Source of the DNA: Umezawaea endophytica
GTDB lineage: Bacteria > Actinomycetota > Actinomycetes > Mycobacteriales > Pseudonocardiaceae
Assembly: GCF_025061645.1 (NCBI RefSeq)
Contig: NZ_JANYMP010000018.1
Span: forward strand, 1 to 64,000
Length of the DNA stretch: 64,000 bases
Direction: 5' to 3'
Position 1 is the stretch's first letter. Each line of letters starts with the position of its first letter. The notes beneath the pieces were generated by a model. That model was not told the origin of the DNA. It did not search any database and saw nothing but the letters and a program-made list of their open reading frames with translations. A program made the translations under genes and the position numbers. Below, one piece after another: positions 50,726-59,705 of the stretch.

Positions 50726-53230
50726 CTACAGGGCGCCGACCTCGGTGATCCGGATCGAGGCGGTCCCGGTCTCGTCGGACTCCTCCAGGTCGACCTCGGC
50801 CGAGATGCCCCAGTCGTGGTCCCCGGCGGGGTCGTCGAAGATCTGGCGCACGTCCCAGCGCCCCGGCTCCTCGGTGATGATCAGCAGGGCGGGCCCGCGC
50901 GCGTCGGACCCGGTGCCGATGGAGTCGAACGCCTCGAAGTACGGCTCGATCGCGTCCTCCCAGGCGTCCTGGTCCCACCCGGAGTCGCCGTCGAGCAGGC
51001 CGAGCTCGTAGTAGTTGCGGCGCGCGGCCAGTTCGACCCGGCGGAACAGGGCGTTGCGCACCAGCACCCGGAACGCGCGCACGTTGCGCGTGACGGCCGG
51101 TGGCCGGTCGTCGATCCGCACCTCGGGAGCGGCCTCGCCGAGCGGGTTGGTCAGCTTCTCCCACTCCTCCAGCAGGCTGGAGTCGACCTGGCGGACGAGT
51201 TCGCCCAGCCACTCGATGAGGTCGTTGAGCTCCTCGGTCTTCGCCTCCTCGGGCACGGTGTGGCGCAGCGCCTTGTAGGCGTCGGCCAGGTACCGCAGCA
51301 CGATGCCCTCGGAGCGGGCGAGCTGGTAGAAGCTGACGTACTCGGTGAACGTCATGGCCCGCTCGTACATGTCGCGGACCACGGACTTCGGCGACAGGTG
51401 GTGGTCGGCGACCCACGGGTGGCCGCCGCGGTAGGTGGTGAAAGCGCCTTCCAGCACCTCCTCCAACGGCTTCGGGTACGTCACCTGGTCCAGCAGTTCC
51501 ATCCGCTGGTCGTACTCGATGCCGTCGGCCTTCATCGCCGCCACGGCCTCGCCGCGCGCCTTGAACTGCTGCGCGGACAGGATCTGCCGCGGGTCGTCCA
51601 ACGTGGACTCGATGATGGACAGCGCGTCCAGCGGGTAGCTCGGCTCCTCGCGGCCCAGCAGCTCGATCGCGGCCAGCGCGAACGGCGACAGCGCCTGGTT
51701 CAGCGCGAAGTTCTCCTGGAGGTCGACGGTCAGCCGGTAGCGGCGGCCCTCGGCGTCCGGTTCGGCCAACCGCTCGACCACGCCGGACTGGAGGAGCCCC
51801 CGGAAGATGGAGATCGCGCGCAGGATGTGCCTGAGCTGCGCCTTGCGCGACTCGTGGTTGTCCTCCAACAGGTGCCGCATCCCGGCAAAGGCGTCGCCGG
51901 GCCGGTTGATGACGTTGAGGATCATGGCGTGGCTGACCGCGAACGTCGACGTGAGCTGCTCCGGCTCGGCCGCCACCAAGCGGTCGAACGTCTTGTCGCT
52001 CCACGACACGAAACCCTCGGGGGCCTTGGTGCGCACGACGCGCTTGAGCTTCTTCGGGTCGTCACCCGCCTTCGCGACCCGCTTGGCGTTCTCCACCTCG
52101 TGGTCGGGCGCCTGCACGACCACCGTGCCCACCGTGTCGTAGCCCGCGCGCCCCGCGCGCCCGGCGATCTGGTGGAACTCGCGCGCCTTGAGGATGCGGG
52201 TGCGCGTGCCGTCGTACTTGCTCAGCGCGGTGAACAGCACCGTGCGGATCGGCACGTTGATGCCGACGCCGAGGGTGTCCGTGCCGCAGATGACCTTCAG
52301 CAGACCGGCCTGCGCGAGCTGCTCCACGAGCCTGCGGTACTTCGGCAGCATGCCCGCGTGGTGCACGCCGATGCCGTGCCGCACGATCCGCGACAGCGTC
52401 TTGCCGAAGCCGGAGGTGAACCGGAACCCGCCGATCATCGCCGCGATGGCGTCCTTCTCGGCGCGCGTGGACACGTTCACGCTCATCAGGGCCTGCGCGC
52501 GTTCCAGCGCGGACGCCTGGGTGAAGTGCACGACGTAGATCGGGGCTTCCCGGCCGTGCAGCAGCTCCTCGATCGTCTCGTGCAGCGGCGTCGTCACGTA
52601 CTGGAAGTTCAGCGGCACGGGCCGGTCGGCCGACCGCACGACCGCCGTTGACCGCCCGGTGCGCCGGGTCAGGTCCTTCTCGAAGAACGTGACGTCGCCG
52701 AGCGTCGCGGACATCAGCAGGAACTGCGCCTTGGGCATCTCGATCAGCGGCACCTGCCACGCCCAGCCGCGCTCCGGCTCGGAGTAGAAGTGGAACTCGT
52801 CCATGACGACCTGGCCGACCTCGGCCTCGGCGCCGTCGCGCAGGGCGATGTTCGCCAGGATCTCGGCCGTGCAGCAGATGATCGGCGCGGTGTCGTTGAC
52901 GCTCGCGTCACCGGTCAGCATGCCGACGTTCGCGGGCCCGAAGACGTCGCACAGCGCGAAGAACTTCTCCGACACCAGCGCCTTGATCGGGGCGGTGTAG
53001 AAGGTTCGCTTGCCCTCGGCCATGGCCGCGAAGTGCGCCCCGATCGCCACCAGGCTCTTCCCGGACCCCGTGGGGGTGCTCAGGATGACGTTCGAGCCGG
53101 AGACCAGCTCGATCAGCGCCTCCTGCTGCGCCGGGTAGAGCTGGAGCCCCCGTTCCGCCGCCCAGGAGGCGAACGTGTCGAAGAGCAGGTCGGGGTCGGG
53201 GGTGGCCGGAAGCCGATCGGTGAGAGTCAT
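50726..53230 (-). CDS. Ski2-like DEAD-box helicase with DUF3516 C-terminus
   Basis: Protein of 834 aa. Motifs: Walker A STPTGSGKS at 51-59, DEFHFY near 143, SATLGDVTFF, and GTDTLGVGINVPIRTV with RAGRAGYD near 320-350. The C-terminal 420 residues match DUF3516, found after this helicase core in actinobacteria. It is likely an RNA or DNA unwinding enzyme in RNA processing or repair. ATG at 53230 puts the core at the usual distance; the longer upstream frame is shadow of the NACHT gene. Confidence 0.88.
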   Translation of the reverse strand: MTLTDRLPATPDPDLLFDTFASWAAERGLQLYPAQQEALIELVSGSNVILSTPTGSGKSLVAIGAHFAAMAEGKRTFYTAPIKALVSEKFFALCDVFGPANVGMLTGDASVNDTAPIICCTAEILANIALRDGAEAEVGQVVMDEFHFYSEPERGWAWQVPLIEMPKAQFLLMSATLGDVTFFEKDLTRRTGRSTAVVRSADRPVPLNFQYVTTPLHETIEELLHGREAPIYVVHFTQASALERAQALMSVNVSTRAEKDAIAAMIGGFRFTSGFGKTLSRIVRHGIGVHHAGMLPKYRRLVEQLAQAGLLKVICGTDTLGVGINVPIRTVLFTALSKYDGTRTRILKAREFHQIAGRAGRAGYDTVGTVVVQAPDHEVENAKRVAKAGDDPKKLKRVVRTKAPEGFVSWSDKTFDRLVAAEPEQLTSTFAVSHAMILNVINRPGDAFAGMRHLLEDNHESRKAQLRHILRAISIFRGLLQSGVVERLAEPDAEGRRYRLTVDLQENFALNQALSPFALAAIELLGREEPSYPLDALSIIESTLDDPRQILSAQQFKARGEAVAAMKADGIEYDQRMELLDQVTYPKPLEEVLEGAFTTYRGGHPWVADHHLSPKSVVRDMYERAMTFTEYVSFYQLARSEGIVLRYLADAYKALRHTVPEEAKTEELNDLIEWLGELVRQVDSSLLEEWEKLTNPLGEAAPEVRIDDRPPAVTRNVRAFRVLVRNALFRRVELAARRNYYELGLLDGDSGWDQDAWEDAIEPYFEAFDSIGTGSDARGPALLIITEEPGRWDVRQIFDDPAGDHDWGISAEVDLEESDETGTASIRITEVGAL

Positions 53231-53306
53231 CGCAGGTCGGATCATAGGTGAGAGCGCGCGACCCGGCGGCGGCCACCGCCGCGCGGAACGTGTGGGATTC
53301 TCAGGT

Positions 53307-55043
53307 GTGACCGATCGCCACCTGGACGACCTGCGCCGGGCGGCACTGGCGACCCTGCCCGATCCCGCGGCGTACCGGGAGGAACTGGGCGCGCCGAAGG
53401 CGGACCTGGTCGACCTGCTCACCACCGAACGCGGGCTGGTGCTGGTGGGGGAGCCGGGCGCGGGGAAGACCACCGCGCTGCACCGCCTCGCCGCCGACCT
53501 GCTGGCCGACGGTGGACCGGTCCCGATCGTGCTGTCGCTGTCCGCGGGCAGTTGGCGGGTCGAGCCGCACCGGCTGAGCGGACTGCGCTGGGCGAGCGCG
53601 CAGGACGTCGTGCCCGCGGACGAGTGGGACACCGAGGCGCTGGAACGCGCGCAGCGGCTGTCCGTGGCGAAGCTCGAACAGGTCGACCACGCCGTGGACA
53701 CCGCCGTCGACTGGCTGGCCACCGACGTGGCCCGGCTCTACCGGGTGCCCGCGCGGCGGGTGGCGGAGTGGCTGCGCGAGACGCCCTGCCCGGTCGTGCT
53801 GCTGCTCGACGGGCTGGACGAGATCCGCCACGCCGACGACCGCCGCCGCTGCGTCGAAGCGCTGACCCTGCTCAAGAGGCGGCTCTCCACCGGGATCGTC
53901 GTCTGCGCCCGCGAGGATCCCGGAGGGCTGGGCGCGGTGGTGGAGGTCCCGCCCCTGAGCGCCGAGACCGTCGACACCCGCCTCGCCGACGCCGGGCTCA
54001 CGGCGCTGCGCGAGGCGTGCCTGCGCGACGAGGAGCTGGTGGACCTGCTGGCCACGCCTCTGGCGCTGACCCTGGCTGTCGACGGGTACCGCGACCGCCC
54101 CGTCACCGACACCGAGGTCGGCCTGCTCAAGTCGGGTGGCCTCGACCGGCTGTGGGAGGTGGGCCTGCCCGCCGGGGCCGACGCCCTGCGCGGACTGGCG
54201 CGGCTCATGGAACTGGGCGACCGGGACGTGTTCACCGTCGAGTCGCTGAACCTCGCGTGGGTGCGCCGCGCGGGCCTGCGACCGGTCCGGTCACCCGCCG
54301 CGTGGCTGTACGCCGTGCTGGCGGTGGCCGCGTCGGTCTGCGTGGTCGTGCTCGCCGCCCGTGCCACGGACGTCGGCTTCGCGGTGCTGTGCGCGGGCGT
54401 GCTGGCCGGTTCGGCGACCGCGCAGGCGCACACCGCCCGCAACCCCACCGACCGCCGCGCGTCCCGGCTCGACCTGGGTGACTTCGTGGCCACGCGGTGG
54501 ACGCTCGACTGGCGCGCGGGTCTCACCGCGCTGACCACGTGCGCGCTGACGGGCCTGGTCATGGGCGCTTCCGTCGGCATCTTCGGCGGCGCGGCGGGCC
54601 TCGCGCTCGGTGCCCTGCCGGGTGTCGCCGCCGGGCTCGCGGTCGGCGTGGTGACCCTCCCGAGCGGAGCCGCGGCCCGTCCCCGTCGGAGCGCCCCCGG
54701 CTGGACCTTCACCGTGCGCTTGGCCGCCGGGGTGCTCGGCCTCGCGCTGGCGCTAGGGCTCTCGTTCGCCGTGCTGCTCCTGGTGGACAGGCTGTTCACG
54801 GCCTACATCCACCACCTGATGCTGGCCACGACGACGGGCGTGTGGCTCGCGGCGTTCGCCGTGTCGCTGCACGGCTGGTGGAGCCACCGGCTCGCGGTGA
54901 AGACCGTGACCCGCGCGGGCGTCCTGCCCGACGACCTGGACGCGTTCGTGGCGGCGGGCGTGCTGCGGGAGGTGCCGGACGGCCACGCGTTCGCCCACCG
55001 CACGCTGCGCACGCACCTCGGTACTTTACCTTCCGGATGGTAA
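53307..55043 (+). CDS. NACHT-type NTPase with C-terminal membrane domain
   Basis: Protein of 578 aa. P-loop GEPGAGKT at 48-55 with LHRLAADLL after it, Walker B VVLLLDGLDEI near 165 (the NACHT LDGLDE form), and an arginine-rich sensor region. From about 335 there are six to seven hydrophobic segments (WLYAVLAVAASVCVVVLAA, GLVMGASVGIFGGAAGLALG, LALALGLSFAVLLLVD), then a short cytoplasmic tail. Such proteins belong to the STAND class used in bacterial immunity and signalling. GTG start at 53307. The last codons overlap the TetR-operator palindrome. Confidence 0.85.
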   Translation: MTDRHLDDLRRAALATLPDPAAYREELGAPKADLVDLLTTERGLVLVGEPGAGKTTALHRLAADLLADGGPVPIVLSLSAGSWRVEPHRLSGLRWASAQDVVPADEWDTEALERAQRLSVAKLEQVDHAVDTAVDWLATDVARLYRVPARRVAEWLRETPCPVVLLLDGLDEIRHADDRRRCVEALTLLKRRLSTGIVVCAREDPGGLGAVVEVPPLSAETVDTRLADAGLTALREACLRDEELVDLLATPLALTLAVDGYRDRPVTDTEVGLLKSGGLDRLWEVGLPAGADALRGLARLMELGDRDVFTVESLNLAWVRRAGLRPVRSPAAWLYAVLAVAASVCVVVLAARATDVGFAVLCAGVLAGSATAQAHTARNPTDRRASRLDLGDFVATRWTLDWRAGLTALTTCALTGLVMGASVGIFGGAAGLALGALPGVAAGLAVGVVTLPSGAAARPRRSAPGWTFTVRLAAGVLGLALALGLSFAVLLLVDRLFTAYIHHLMLATTTGVWLAAFAVSLHGWWSHRLAVKTVTRAGVLPDDLDAFVAAGVLREVPDGHAFAHRTLRTHLGTLPSGW

Positions 55044-55047
55044 AGTA
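55022..55047. promoter_or_regulatory. Palindromic operator of the TetR/SMR operon
   Basis: TACTTTACC (55022-55030) and its exact complement (55039-55047) flank an 8-base centre TTCCGGAT, itself nearly symmetric. It lies 5 bases before the TetR GTG and inside the last codons and stop of the NACHT gene. It is a classical-size site for a TetR dimer controlling its own operon. Confidence 0.8.
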
Positions 55048-55052
55048 GCCCG

Positions 55053-55583
55053 GTGAACGCACGGCAACGGATCCTGGACGGCGCACTCGACCTGCTGCGC
55101 GCCGAAGGCGGCGGGACGATCACCCTGGACGCGGCCGCCAAGCGGGTGGGCCTGACGAAGCCGGGGCTGATGTACCACTTCCCGACCAAGGAAGCGCTGA
55201 TGGTCGCGGTGGTCGACCACGTGGCCGACCGCTGGGAGCGGATGCTCCTCGACGCCCTGCCCGTGCCGTTCGGGGAAGCCTCGCCGCGGCAGCGGATCCG
55301 CGCCTACGTCGAGGTCGCGGTGACCGGCGAACTGGACCGGGCGGACTTCGCCATCTGCTCGGAGGCGTTCTACCAGCCCACCCTCGGCACGGTCTGGAGC
55401 CGCCGGTTCGAACCCTGGGTGACCCTGCCGGACGACCTGCCCGACGCCGAGCGGGGCCTCCTCACCGCCGCGCGCCTGCTGGCCGACGGGTACTGGATGG
55501 CCGCCGCCACCGGCGTCCTGCCGGTCCCGGAGCGCGACCACCGGCCCGTGATGGCCGTCGTGGACGGGCTGGTGGCCCCGTGA
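55053..55583 (+). CDS. TetR-family regulator of SMR efflux genes
   Basis: Protein of 176 aa. N-terminal helix-turn-helix ITLDAAAKRVGLTKPGLMYHFPTKEALM, then a ligand-binding domain. It overlaps the first SMR gene by 4 bases, so it most likely represses itself and both efflux genes via the palindrome just upstream and is released by a cationic drug. Confidence 0.9.
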   Translation: MNARQRILDGALDLLRAEGGGTITLDAAAKRVGLTKPGLMYHFPTKEALMVAVVDHVADRWERMLLDALPVPFGEASPRQRIRAYVEVAVTGELDRADFAICSEAFYQPTLGTVWSRRFEPWVTLPDDLPDAERGLLTAARLLADGYWMAAATGVLPVPERDHRPVMAVVDGLVAP

Positions 55584-55930
55584 GGAAGTGGCTGCTCCTG
55601 GTGGCGGCGATCCTGCTGGAGGTCAGCGGCACCCTCGCGCTGCGGGCGGCGCTCGACCACGCGGCCTGGTACGCCGTGGTGGCGATCGGGTACGCGGGCG
55701 CGTTCGGCGCGCTGACGTTCGTGCTGCGCGCGGGCCTGGGCCTCGGCGTCGCGTACGGCATCTGGGCGGCGTCCGGCGTCGCGCTCACCGCCGTGCTCGC
55801 GTCCGTCCTGTTCGGCGACCCGCTCACCGGCACGATGGGCCTGGGCATCGTCCTGGTCATCGGCGGCGTGCTGTGCGTCGAACTCGGCTCCCAGGCCGCG
55901 CACGCCTGTACCGAGGAGCGCGGCGCATGA
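55580..55930 (+). CDS. Small multidrug resistance (SMR) subunit 1
   Basis: Protein of 116 aa with four membrane helices (KWLLLVAAILLEVSGTLALRAALD with the essential Glu14-type residue, AYGIWAASGVALTAVLA, LGIVLVIGGVLCVELG). GTG overlaps the TetR stop by 4 bases. SMR proteins exchange protons for cationic compounds; paired forms such as EbrAB work as heterodimers. The extra C-terminal tail is unusual. Confidence 0.9.
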   Translation: MRKWLLLVAAILLEVSGTLALRAALDHAAWYAVVAIGYAGAFGALTFVLRAGLGLGVAYGIWAASGVALTAVLASVLFGDPLTGTMGLGIVLVIGGVLCVELGSQAAHACTEERGA

Positions 55931-56247
55931 GCTGGGTCTACCTCGCGCTCGCGATCGTCACCGAGGTCGCCGCCACCCTGTCGCTGCGCATGGCCTCGCA
56001 GGGCCGCGCCCTCTGGTACGCCCCGGTGGGAGTCGGCTACCTCGTCGCGTTCACCATGCTCACCCTCGCGCTGTCCGAGGGCATCCCGGTCGGCGTCGCC
56101 TACGGGATCTGGGCCGCCGTCGGCGTCGCGCTGACCGCCGTCGCGTCACGGGTGCTGTTCAAGGAGCCCCTGACCAGGGTGATGGGGCTGGGCATCGTGC
56201 TGATCATCGCGGGCGTGCTGCTGATCGAACTCGGCGGCGCCCACTAG
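55927..56247 (+). CDS. Small multidrug resistance (SMR) subunit 2
   Basis: Protein of 106 aa, four helices (WVYLALAIVTEVAATLSLRMASQ with Glu14-type residue, VAYGIWAAVGVALTAVASRVLF, LGIVLIIAGVLLIEL). ATGA overlap with subunit 1 supports an EbrAB-like antiparallel heterodimer. Its last 4 bases overlap the convergent CbiQO gene. Confidence 0.9.
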   Translation: MSWVYLALAIVTEVAATLSLRMASQGRALWYAPVGVGYLVAFTMLTLALSEGIPVGVAYGIWAAVGVALTAVASRVLFKEPLTRVMGLGIVLIIAGVLLIELGGAH

Positions 56248-57683
56248 TCCAGCCGGAAGCCGTACGGGAGTTCGAGGCGGTGCGCGGCCAGCAGTTCGGT
56301 GTCGGCCAGCACCTCGCGGGTCGGGCCGTCGGCCACCACCACGCCGTCGTCGATCACGACGCTGCGGGTGCAGAGCTGGAGCGCGTACGGCAGGTCGTGG
56401 GTGACCATCAGCATCGTGCGGTCCAGGCCGAGCAGCACCTCCGCCAGCTCGCGGCGGGCCACCGGTTCCAGGTTCGCCGACGGCTCGTCGAGCACCAGGA
56501 TCTCCGGGTCGCACGCGAGCACGGTCGCCAGCGCGACCCGCCGGCGCTGGCCGCCGGACAGGTGCAGCGGCGACCGGTCGGCGAAGTCGCCCATGCCCAC
56601 GGCGTCCAGCGCCCCGCGGACCCGTTCGTCCAGCTCCGCGCCGCGCAACCCGAAGTTCGCCGGCCCGAACGCCACGTCCTGGCGGGCCGTCGGCATGAAC
56701 AACTGGTCGTCGGGGTCCTGGAACACGACGCCGACGCGGCGGCGGATCTCCTTCAGGTTCGCCTTGTCGACCGGCATCCCGGCCACCTCGATCCGGCCGG
56801 ACCCGCCGCTGATCACGCCGTTGAGGTGCATGACGAACGTGGTCTTGCCCGCGCCGTTCGGCCCGAGCAGCGCGACCCGCTCACCGGGCTGGACGCGCAG
56901 GTTGACGCCGAACAGCGCCTGGTGGCCGTCCGGGTACGCGTACGCGAGGTGCTCGACCAGCAGCGCGGGCGTCGTGGTCTCGGCGACGCGGACGGGCTGG
57001 GGACTGCTGGACCCGGTCATCTCCGGCATCGTGCCAGTCCAGCCGCGCGACACCATCGCCAGGTGCACGCGCTCGCCGCGTTCGTAGGAGCGGATGAACA
57101 GGCTGCCGATGCCGCGCGCGGTCGCGCCGACCTGCCAGAGGAAGCGCGGGTCGTGGCCGCGGGAGACGCGCGCGATCCGCATCCGCTGGGCCTCGCCGAC
57201 GATCACCTCGCCGTAGCGCAGCATCAGCGTCGCGATGGTGATCAGCACGGACGGCGTGCGCAGCCGCTGCAACCCGAGCAGCAGGTCGTGCGGGGCCGTC
57301 GTCGCGGCCAGCGTCAACGACACCAGCACGCCGAGCGTGCCCTTCGCCAGGATGTTCCACCCGGCCAGCGCGCCCTCGACGGACACCGCGACACCGAGGA
57401 AGTCGACGCGCCTGCCGTGGCCGACCAGCGGCAGCAGCACCGCGAGGATCACGAACGGCAGCTCGATCAGCGCGCGGGAGGCGAACCAGCTCACCGGGAC
57501 CCGCGCGACCCACCACACGGCCGTGATCGCCAGCAGGTAGGCGCCGAACGCCCAGAACGCCTCGCGCGGCGTCGCCACGACGCACAGCACCGCCGCGAAG
57601 GCGCCGACGATCTTGAGCTGCGGCGCCAGCCGGTGCACCGGCGAGTCACCGGCGCGGTGCAGGACGCCGTGCCCGGCGCCCAC
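56244..57683 (-). CDS. cbiQO: Cobalt/nickel ECF transporter CbiQ-CbiO fusion
   Basis: Protein of 479 aa joining two usually separate subunits. Residues 1-225 are CbiQ (energy-coupling T component: HRLAPQLKIVGAFAAVLCV, and the arginine-containing ARVSRGHDPR / MVSRGW motifs). Residues 232-479 are CbiO, the ATPase: LLGPNGAGKTT near 275, LSGGQRRRVALA near 373, ILVLDEPSANL near 393 and a switch His (VTHDLPY). With the CbiM and CbiN-like genes upstream it makes a complete importer. GTG at 57683 starts right after the CbiN-like stop. Confidence 0.88.
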   Translation of the reverse strand: MGAGHGVLHRAGDSPVHRLAPQLKIVGAFAAVLCVVATPREAFWAFGAYLLAITAVWWVARVPVSWFASRALIELPFVILAVLLPLVGHGRRVDFLGVAVSVEGALAGWNILAKGTLGVLVSLTLAATTAPHDLLLGLQRLRTPSVLITIATLMLRYGEVIVGEAQRMRIARVSRGHDPRFLWQVGATARGIGSLFIRSYERGERVHLAMVSRGWTGTMPEMTGSSSPQPVRVAETTTPALLVEHLAYAYPDGHQALFGVNLRVQPGERVALLGPNGAGKTTFVMHLNGVISGGSGRIEVAGMPVDKANLKEIRRRVGVVFQDPDDQLFMPTARQDVAFGPANFGLRGAELDERVRGALDAVGMGDFADRSPLHLSGGQRRRVALATVLACDPEILVLDEPSANLEPVARRELAEVLLGLDRTMLMVTHDLPYALQLCTRSVVIDDGVVVADGPTREVLADTELLAAHRLELPYGFRLD

Positions 57684-57971
57684 CTACTTCCCTTGCGGGG
57701 AACGCTTGCGCAGCAACCAGAACAGCCCACCCGCGAGCACGAGCGTCACGACCACGCCCAGAACACCCGCCACACCGGTGAACCGGTCGTCGCCGCCCAC
57801 CGCGTAGTCCGCGAACAGCGAGCCGCTCAGCGGGCTCTCCTTCGCGTGCTCCGCGATGCCGTGCACCTCGGTCACGTGGTCCAGCCCGTCCGGGTTGGAG
57901 TTCGCGAAGTACGACACCACCCCGGCCAGCAGGAGCGAGACGACCGCGAACCCGATGAAGAACCGCTTCAC
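57684..57971 (-). CDS. cbiN: CbiN-like PDGLE-domain membrane subunit
   Basis: Protein of 95 aa with two membrane helices and the PDGL motif between them (FANSNPDGLDHVTEVHGIA), the hallmark of CbiN/NikN-type auxiliary subunits. GTG start, with 4-base overlap with cbiM. Confidence 0.82.
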   Translation of the reverse strand: MKRFFIGFAVVSLLLAGVVSYFANSNPDGLDHVTEVHGIAEHAKESPLSGSLFADYAVGGDDRFTGVAGVLGVVVTLVLAGGLFWLLRKRSPQGK

Positions 57972-58639
57972 GCCCTCAGCTCCAACTTCTGCTCTGCCCC
58001 GCGCAGCAGGTACACGAGGTCCGGCCGGACCGCCGTCACGGCCGTCACGGTGGCCGCGGTGATCAGGCCCTCGCCGATGCCGATCAGCACGTGCACGCCG
58101 ATGATCGCCGCCGCGACCGTCCCGAACGCCACGCCGCCCTGGCCGCCGATCGCGTACTCGACCACGAACCCGGCGGACGCCACGACGGTGTTCACCAGCG
58201 CCGACACGAACGCCACCGCGGCGATCCCGCCCTTGCCCTTGCGCGCGAACCGGCGCAGCGACACGGCGATCAGGTACCCGGTCGCGGTGCCGATCAGCGC
58301 CATGTTGGTCACGTTCGCACCGAGCGCCGTCACCCCGCCGTCGGCGAACAGCAGCGCCTGGAGCACCAGCACGATCGTCACGCACAGCGCGCCGACCCAC
58401 GGCCCGACCAGGATCGCCGCCAGCGCACCACCCAGCAGGTGCCCGCTGACACCCGGCAGCACCGGGAAGTTCAACATCTGCGTGGCGAACACGAACGCCG
58501 CCACCAGCCCCGCCATGGGTGCGGTCCGATCGTCCAGATCACCGCGCGCCTTCGCCAGCGCCACCCCGACCCCGACGACCGCGACCACGACGAACAGGAG
58601 CGAGGTCGGCGCATTCAACAGGCCGTCGCTCATGTGCAT
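57968..58639 (-). CDS. cbiM: CbiM substrate-binding membrane subunit
   Basis: Protein of 223 aa. Begins MHMSDGLLNAPTS, the N-terminal His that, after start processing, coordinates cobalt or nickel; further GHLLGGALAAILVGPW and GVHVLIGIGEGLI segments are family hallmarks. ATG at 58639 is chosen because the family requires Met-His at the N-terminus, although the frame extends upstream. Cobalt versus nickel cannot be told by eye; the B12 riboswitch elsewhere favours cobalt relevance. Confidence 0.9.
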   Translation of the reverse strand: MHMSDGLLNAPTSLLFVVVAVVGVGVALAKARGDLDDRTAPMAGLVAAFVFATQMLNFPVLPGVSGHLLGGALAAILVGPWVGALCVTIVLVLQALLFADGGVTALGANVTNMALIGTATGYLIAVSLRRFARKGKGGIAAVAFVSALVNTVVASAGFVVEYAIGGQGGVAFGTVAAAIIGVHVLIGIGEGLITAATVTAVTAVRPDLVYLLRGAEQKLELRA

Positions 58640-58685
58640 TGCGATGGTTTCGGACACCCGACCACGGTAGTTGCCAAACACCCGT

Positions 58686-58695
58686 TATGGCCATA
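58686..58695. promoter_or_regulatory. Palindrome upstream of cbiM
   Basis: TATGGCCATA, perfect 10-bp palindrome, 47 bases before the cbiM start. Candidate operator or promoter element; no named regulator fits clearly. Confidence 0.4.
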
Positions 58696-58764
58696 CCGAT
58701 GCAACAACCGGGGGCGGACGTTCACCACATGGTCGAACGTGGATCTTTCCGCAGGTACGCGTGG

Positions 58765-59376
58765 TCAGACCGCCGCCGGAGCCCTCATCGCCGCCAGCTC
58801 CGCCCGCGCCCGCTTCGGGCTCACCACCCGCATCCCCGCCCGCGCGCAGCGGCGCACCACGTCCGGCTGGTCCCGCAGCAGGCGCAGGCCCCGGCGCACC
58901 AGCACCCGGATCGGTTTCCGCGCCTCCACGACGTCCCGCACGAACCGCCGCGCGAACGTCACGAAGGCGTTGGGCGACAGCACGACCGCGTCCAGCAGCA
59001 CGCCGGCGTCGCGGCAGCCCGCCACCAGCCGGTCGGCGAACAGGCCTTCGGCGATGAACGCGGGCGCGTCCGCCAGGACGACGCTGTGGCAGCCGGTCTT
59101 CCGGCTCTCGCCGATCGAGTACGTCGGCGCCTCGACCCGGCCGGTCGTGGCCAGTTCGACGACGGCGGCCAGCGCTGCGCCGGTGTTCCACGAGTCCGCG
59201 GCGTCCCAGTCCGCCAACCCCGTCGCGTCACGGGGGAGCAGCGGATCGTCGTCGTCGCGGTAGAAGTCGTCCAGCCGCAGCACCGGCCAGCCCAGGTGGG
59301 CGGCGAGGTGGGACTTGCCCGAGCCCGAGGGGCCCGCGAGCAGCACGGCGCGCGCGTGAACAGGAGGTGACGGCAC
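58765..59376 (-). CDS. P-loop uridine-kinase-like protein
   Basis: Protein of 203 aa. Walker A GPSGSGKS at 15-22, then RLDDFYRDDDDP and DWDAADSWNT, as in uridine kinase relatives. The C-terminal region is basic. It may phosphorylate a nucleoside or small molecule. Start is uncertain: GTG at 59376 or GTG at 59394. It follows the small 100-aa gene closely. Confidence 0.75.
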   Translation of the reverse strand: MPSPPVHARAVLLAGPSGSGKSHLAAHLGWPVLRLDDFYRDDDDPLLPRDATGLADWDAADSWNTGAALAAVVELATTGRVEAPTYSIGESRKTGCHSVVLADAPAFIAEGLFADRLVAGCRDAGVLLDAVVLSPNAFVTFARRFVRDVVEARKPIRVLVRRGLRLLRDQPDVVRRCARAGMRVVSPKRARAELAAMRAPAAV

Positions 59377-59402
59377 GGAAGACCATTCTTGCACAACGCG
59401 GG

Positions 59403-59705
59403 CTAGGCGGGCCTCCCGGCGAGTACCGCGACCTCGGCGAAGAAGGCCCGGAGGTGTGCCACGGCCTCCGCCTGGACCGGCAGGCGCGAGAACCCGATCA
59501 GCGACTGGGGGCGCTCGGTGTAGACCGGGCCGCCGGTGATCGTCCGCCTGCCGATCGCGATCCGCATCCGCTCGGTGTCGAGCCACGCGCCGAGCCAGGC
59601 CAGCGGGATCCGGTTGGAGCCCTCGACGCTCCTCTGGAAGACCTCCAGCACCGGGCCGTCCACGATGATCAGGGCGTCGCCGTGGCTGAAGGTGAGGGGA
59701 GTCAT
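59403..59705 (-). CDS. Small DUF4429-like/hypothetical protein
   Basis: Protein of 100 aa: SHGDALIIVDGPVLEVFQRSVEGSNRIPLAWLGAWLDTERMRIAIGRR ... LIGFSRLPVQAEAVAHLRAFFAEVAVLAG. The pattern resembles the PH-like repeat of actinobacterial proteins of the DUF4429 type. Its ATG overlaps the stop of the upstream gene (TGATG), so it is coupled to the Mrr-like N-domain gene. Confidence 0.6.
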   Translation of the reverse strand: MTPLTFSHGDALIIVDGPVLEVFQRSVEGSNRIPLAWLGAWLDTERMRIAIGRRTITGGPVYTERPQSLIGFSRLPVQAEAVAHLRAFFAEVAVLAGRPA

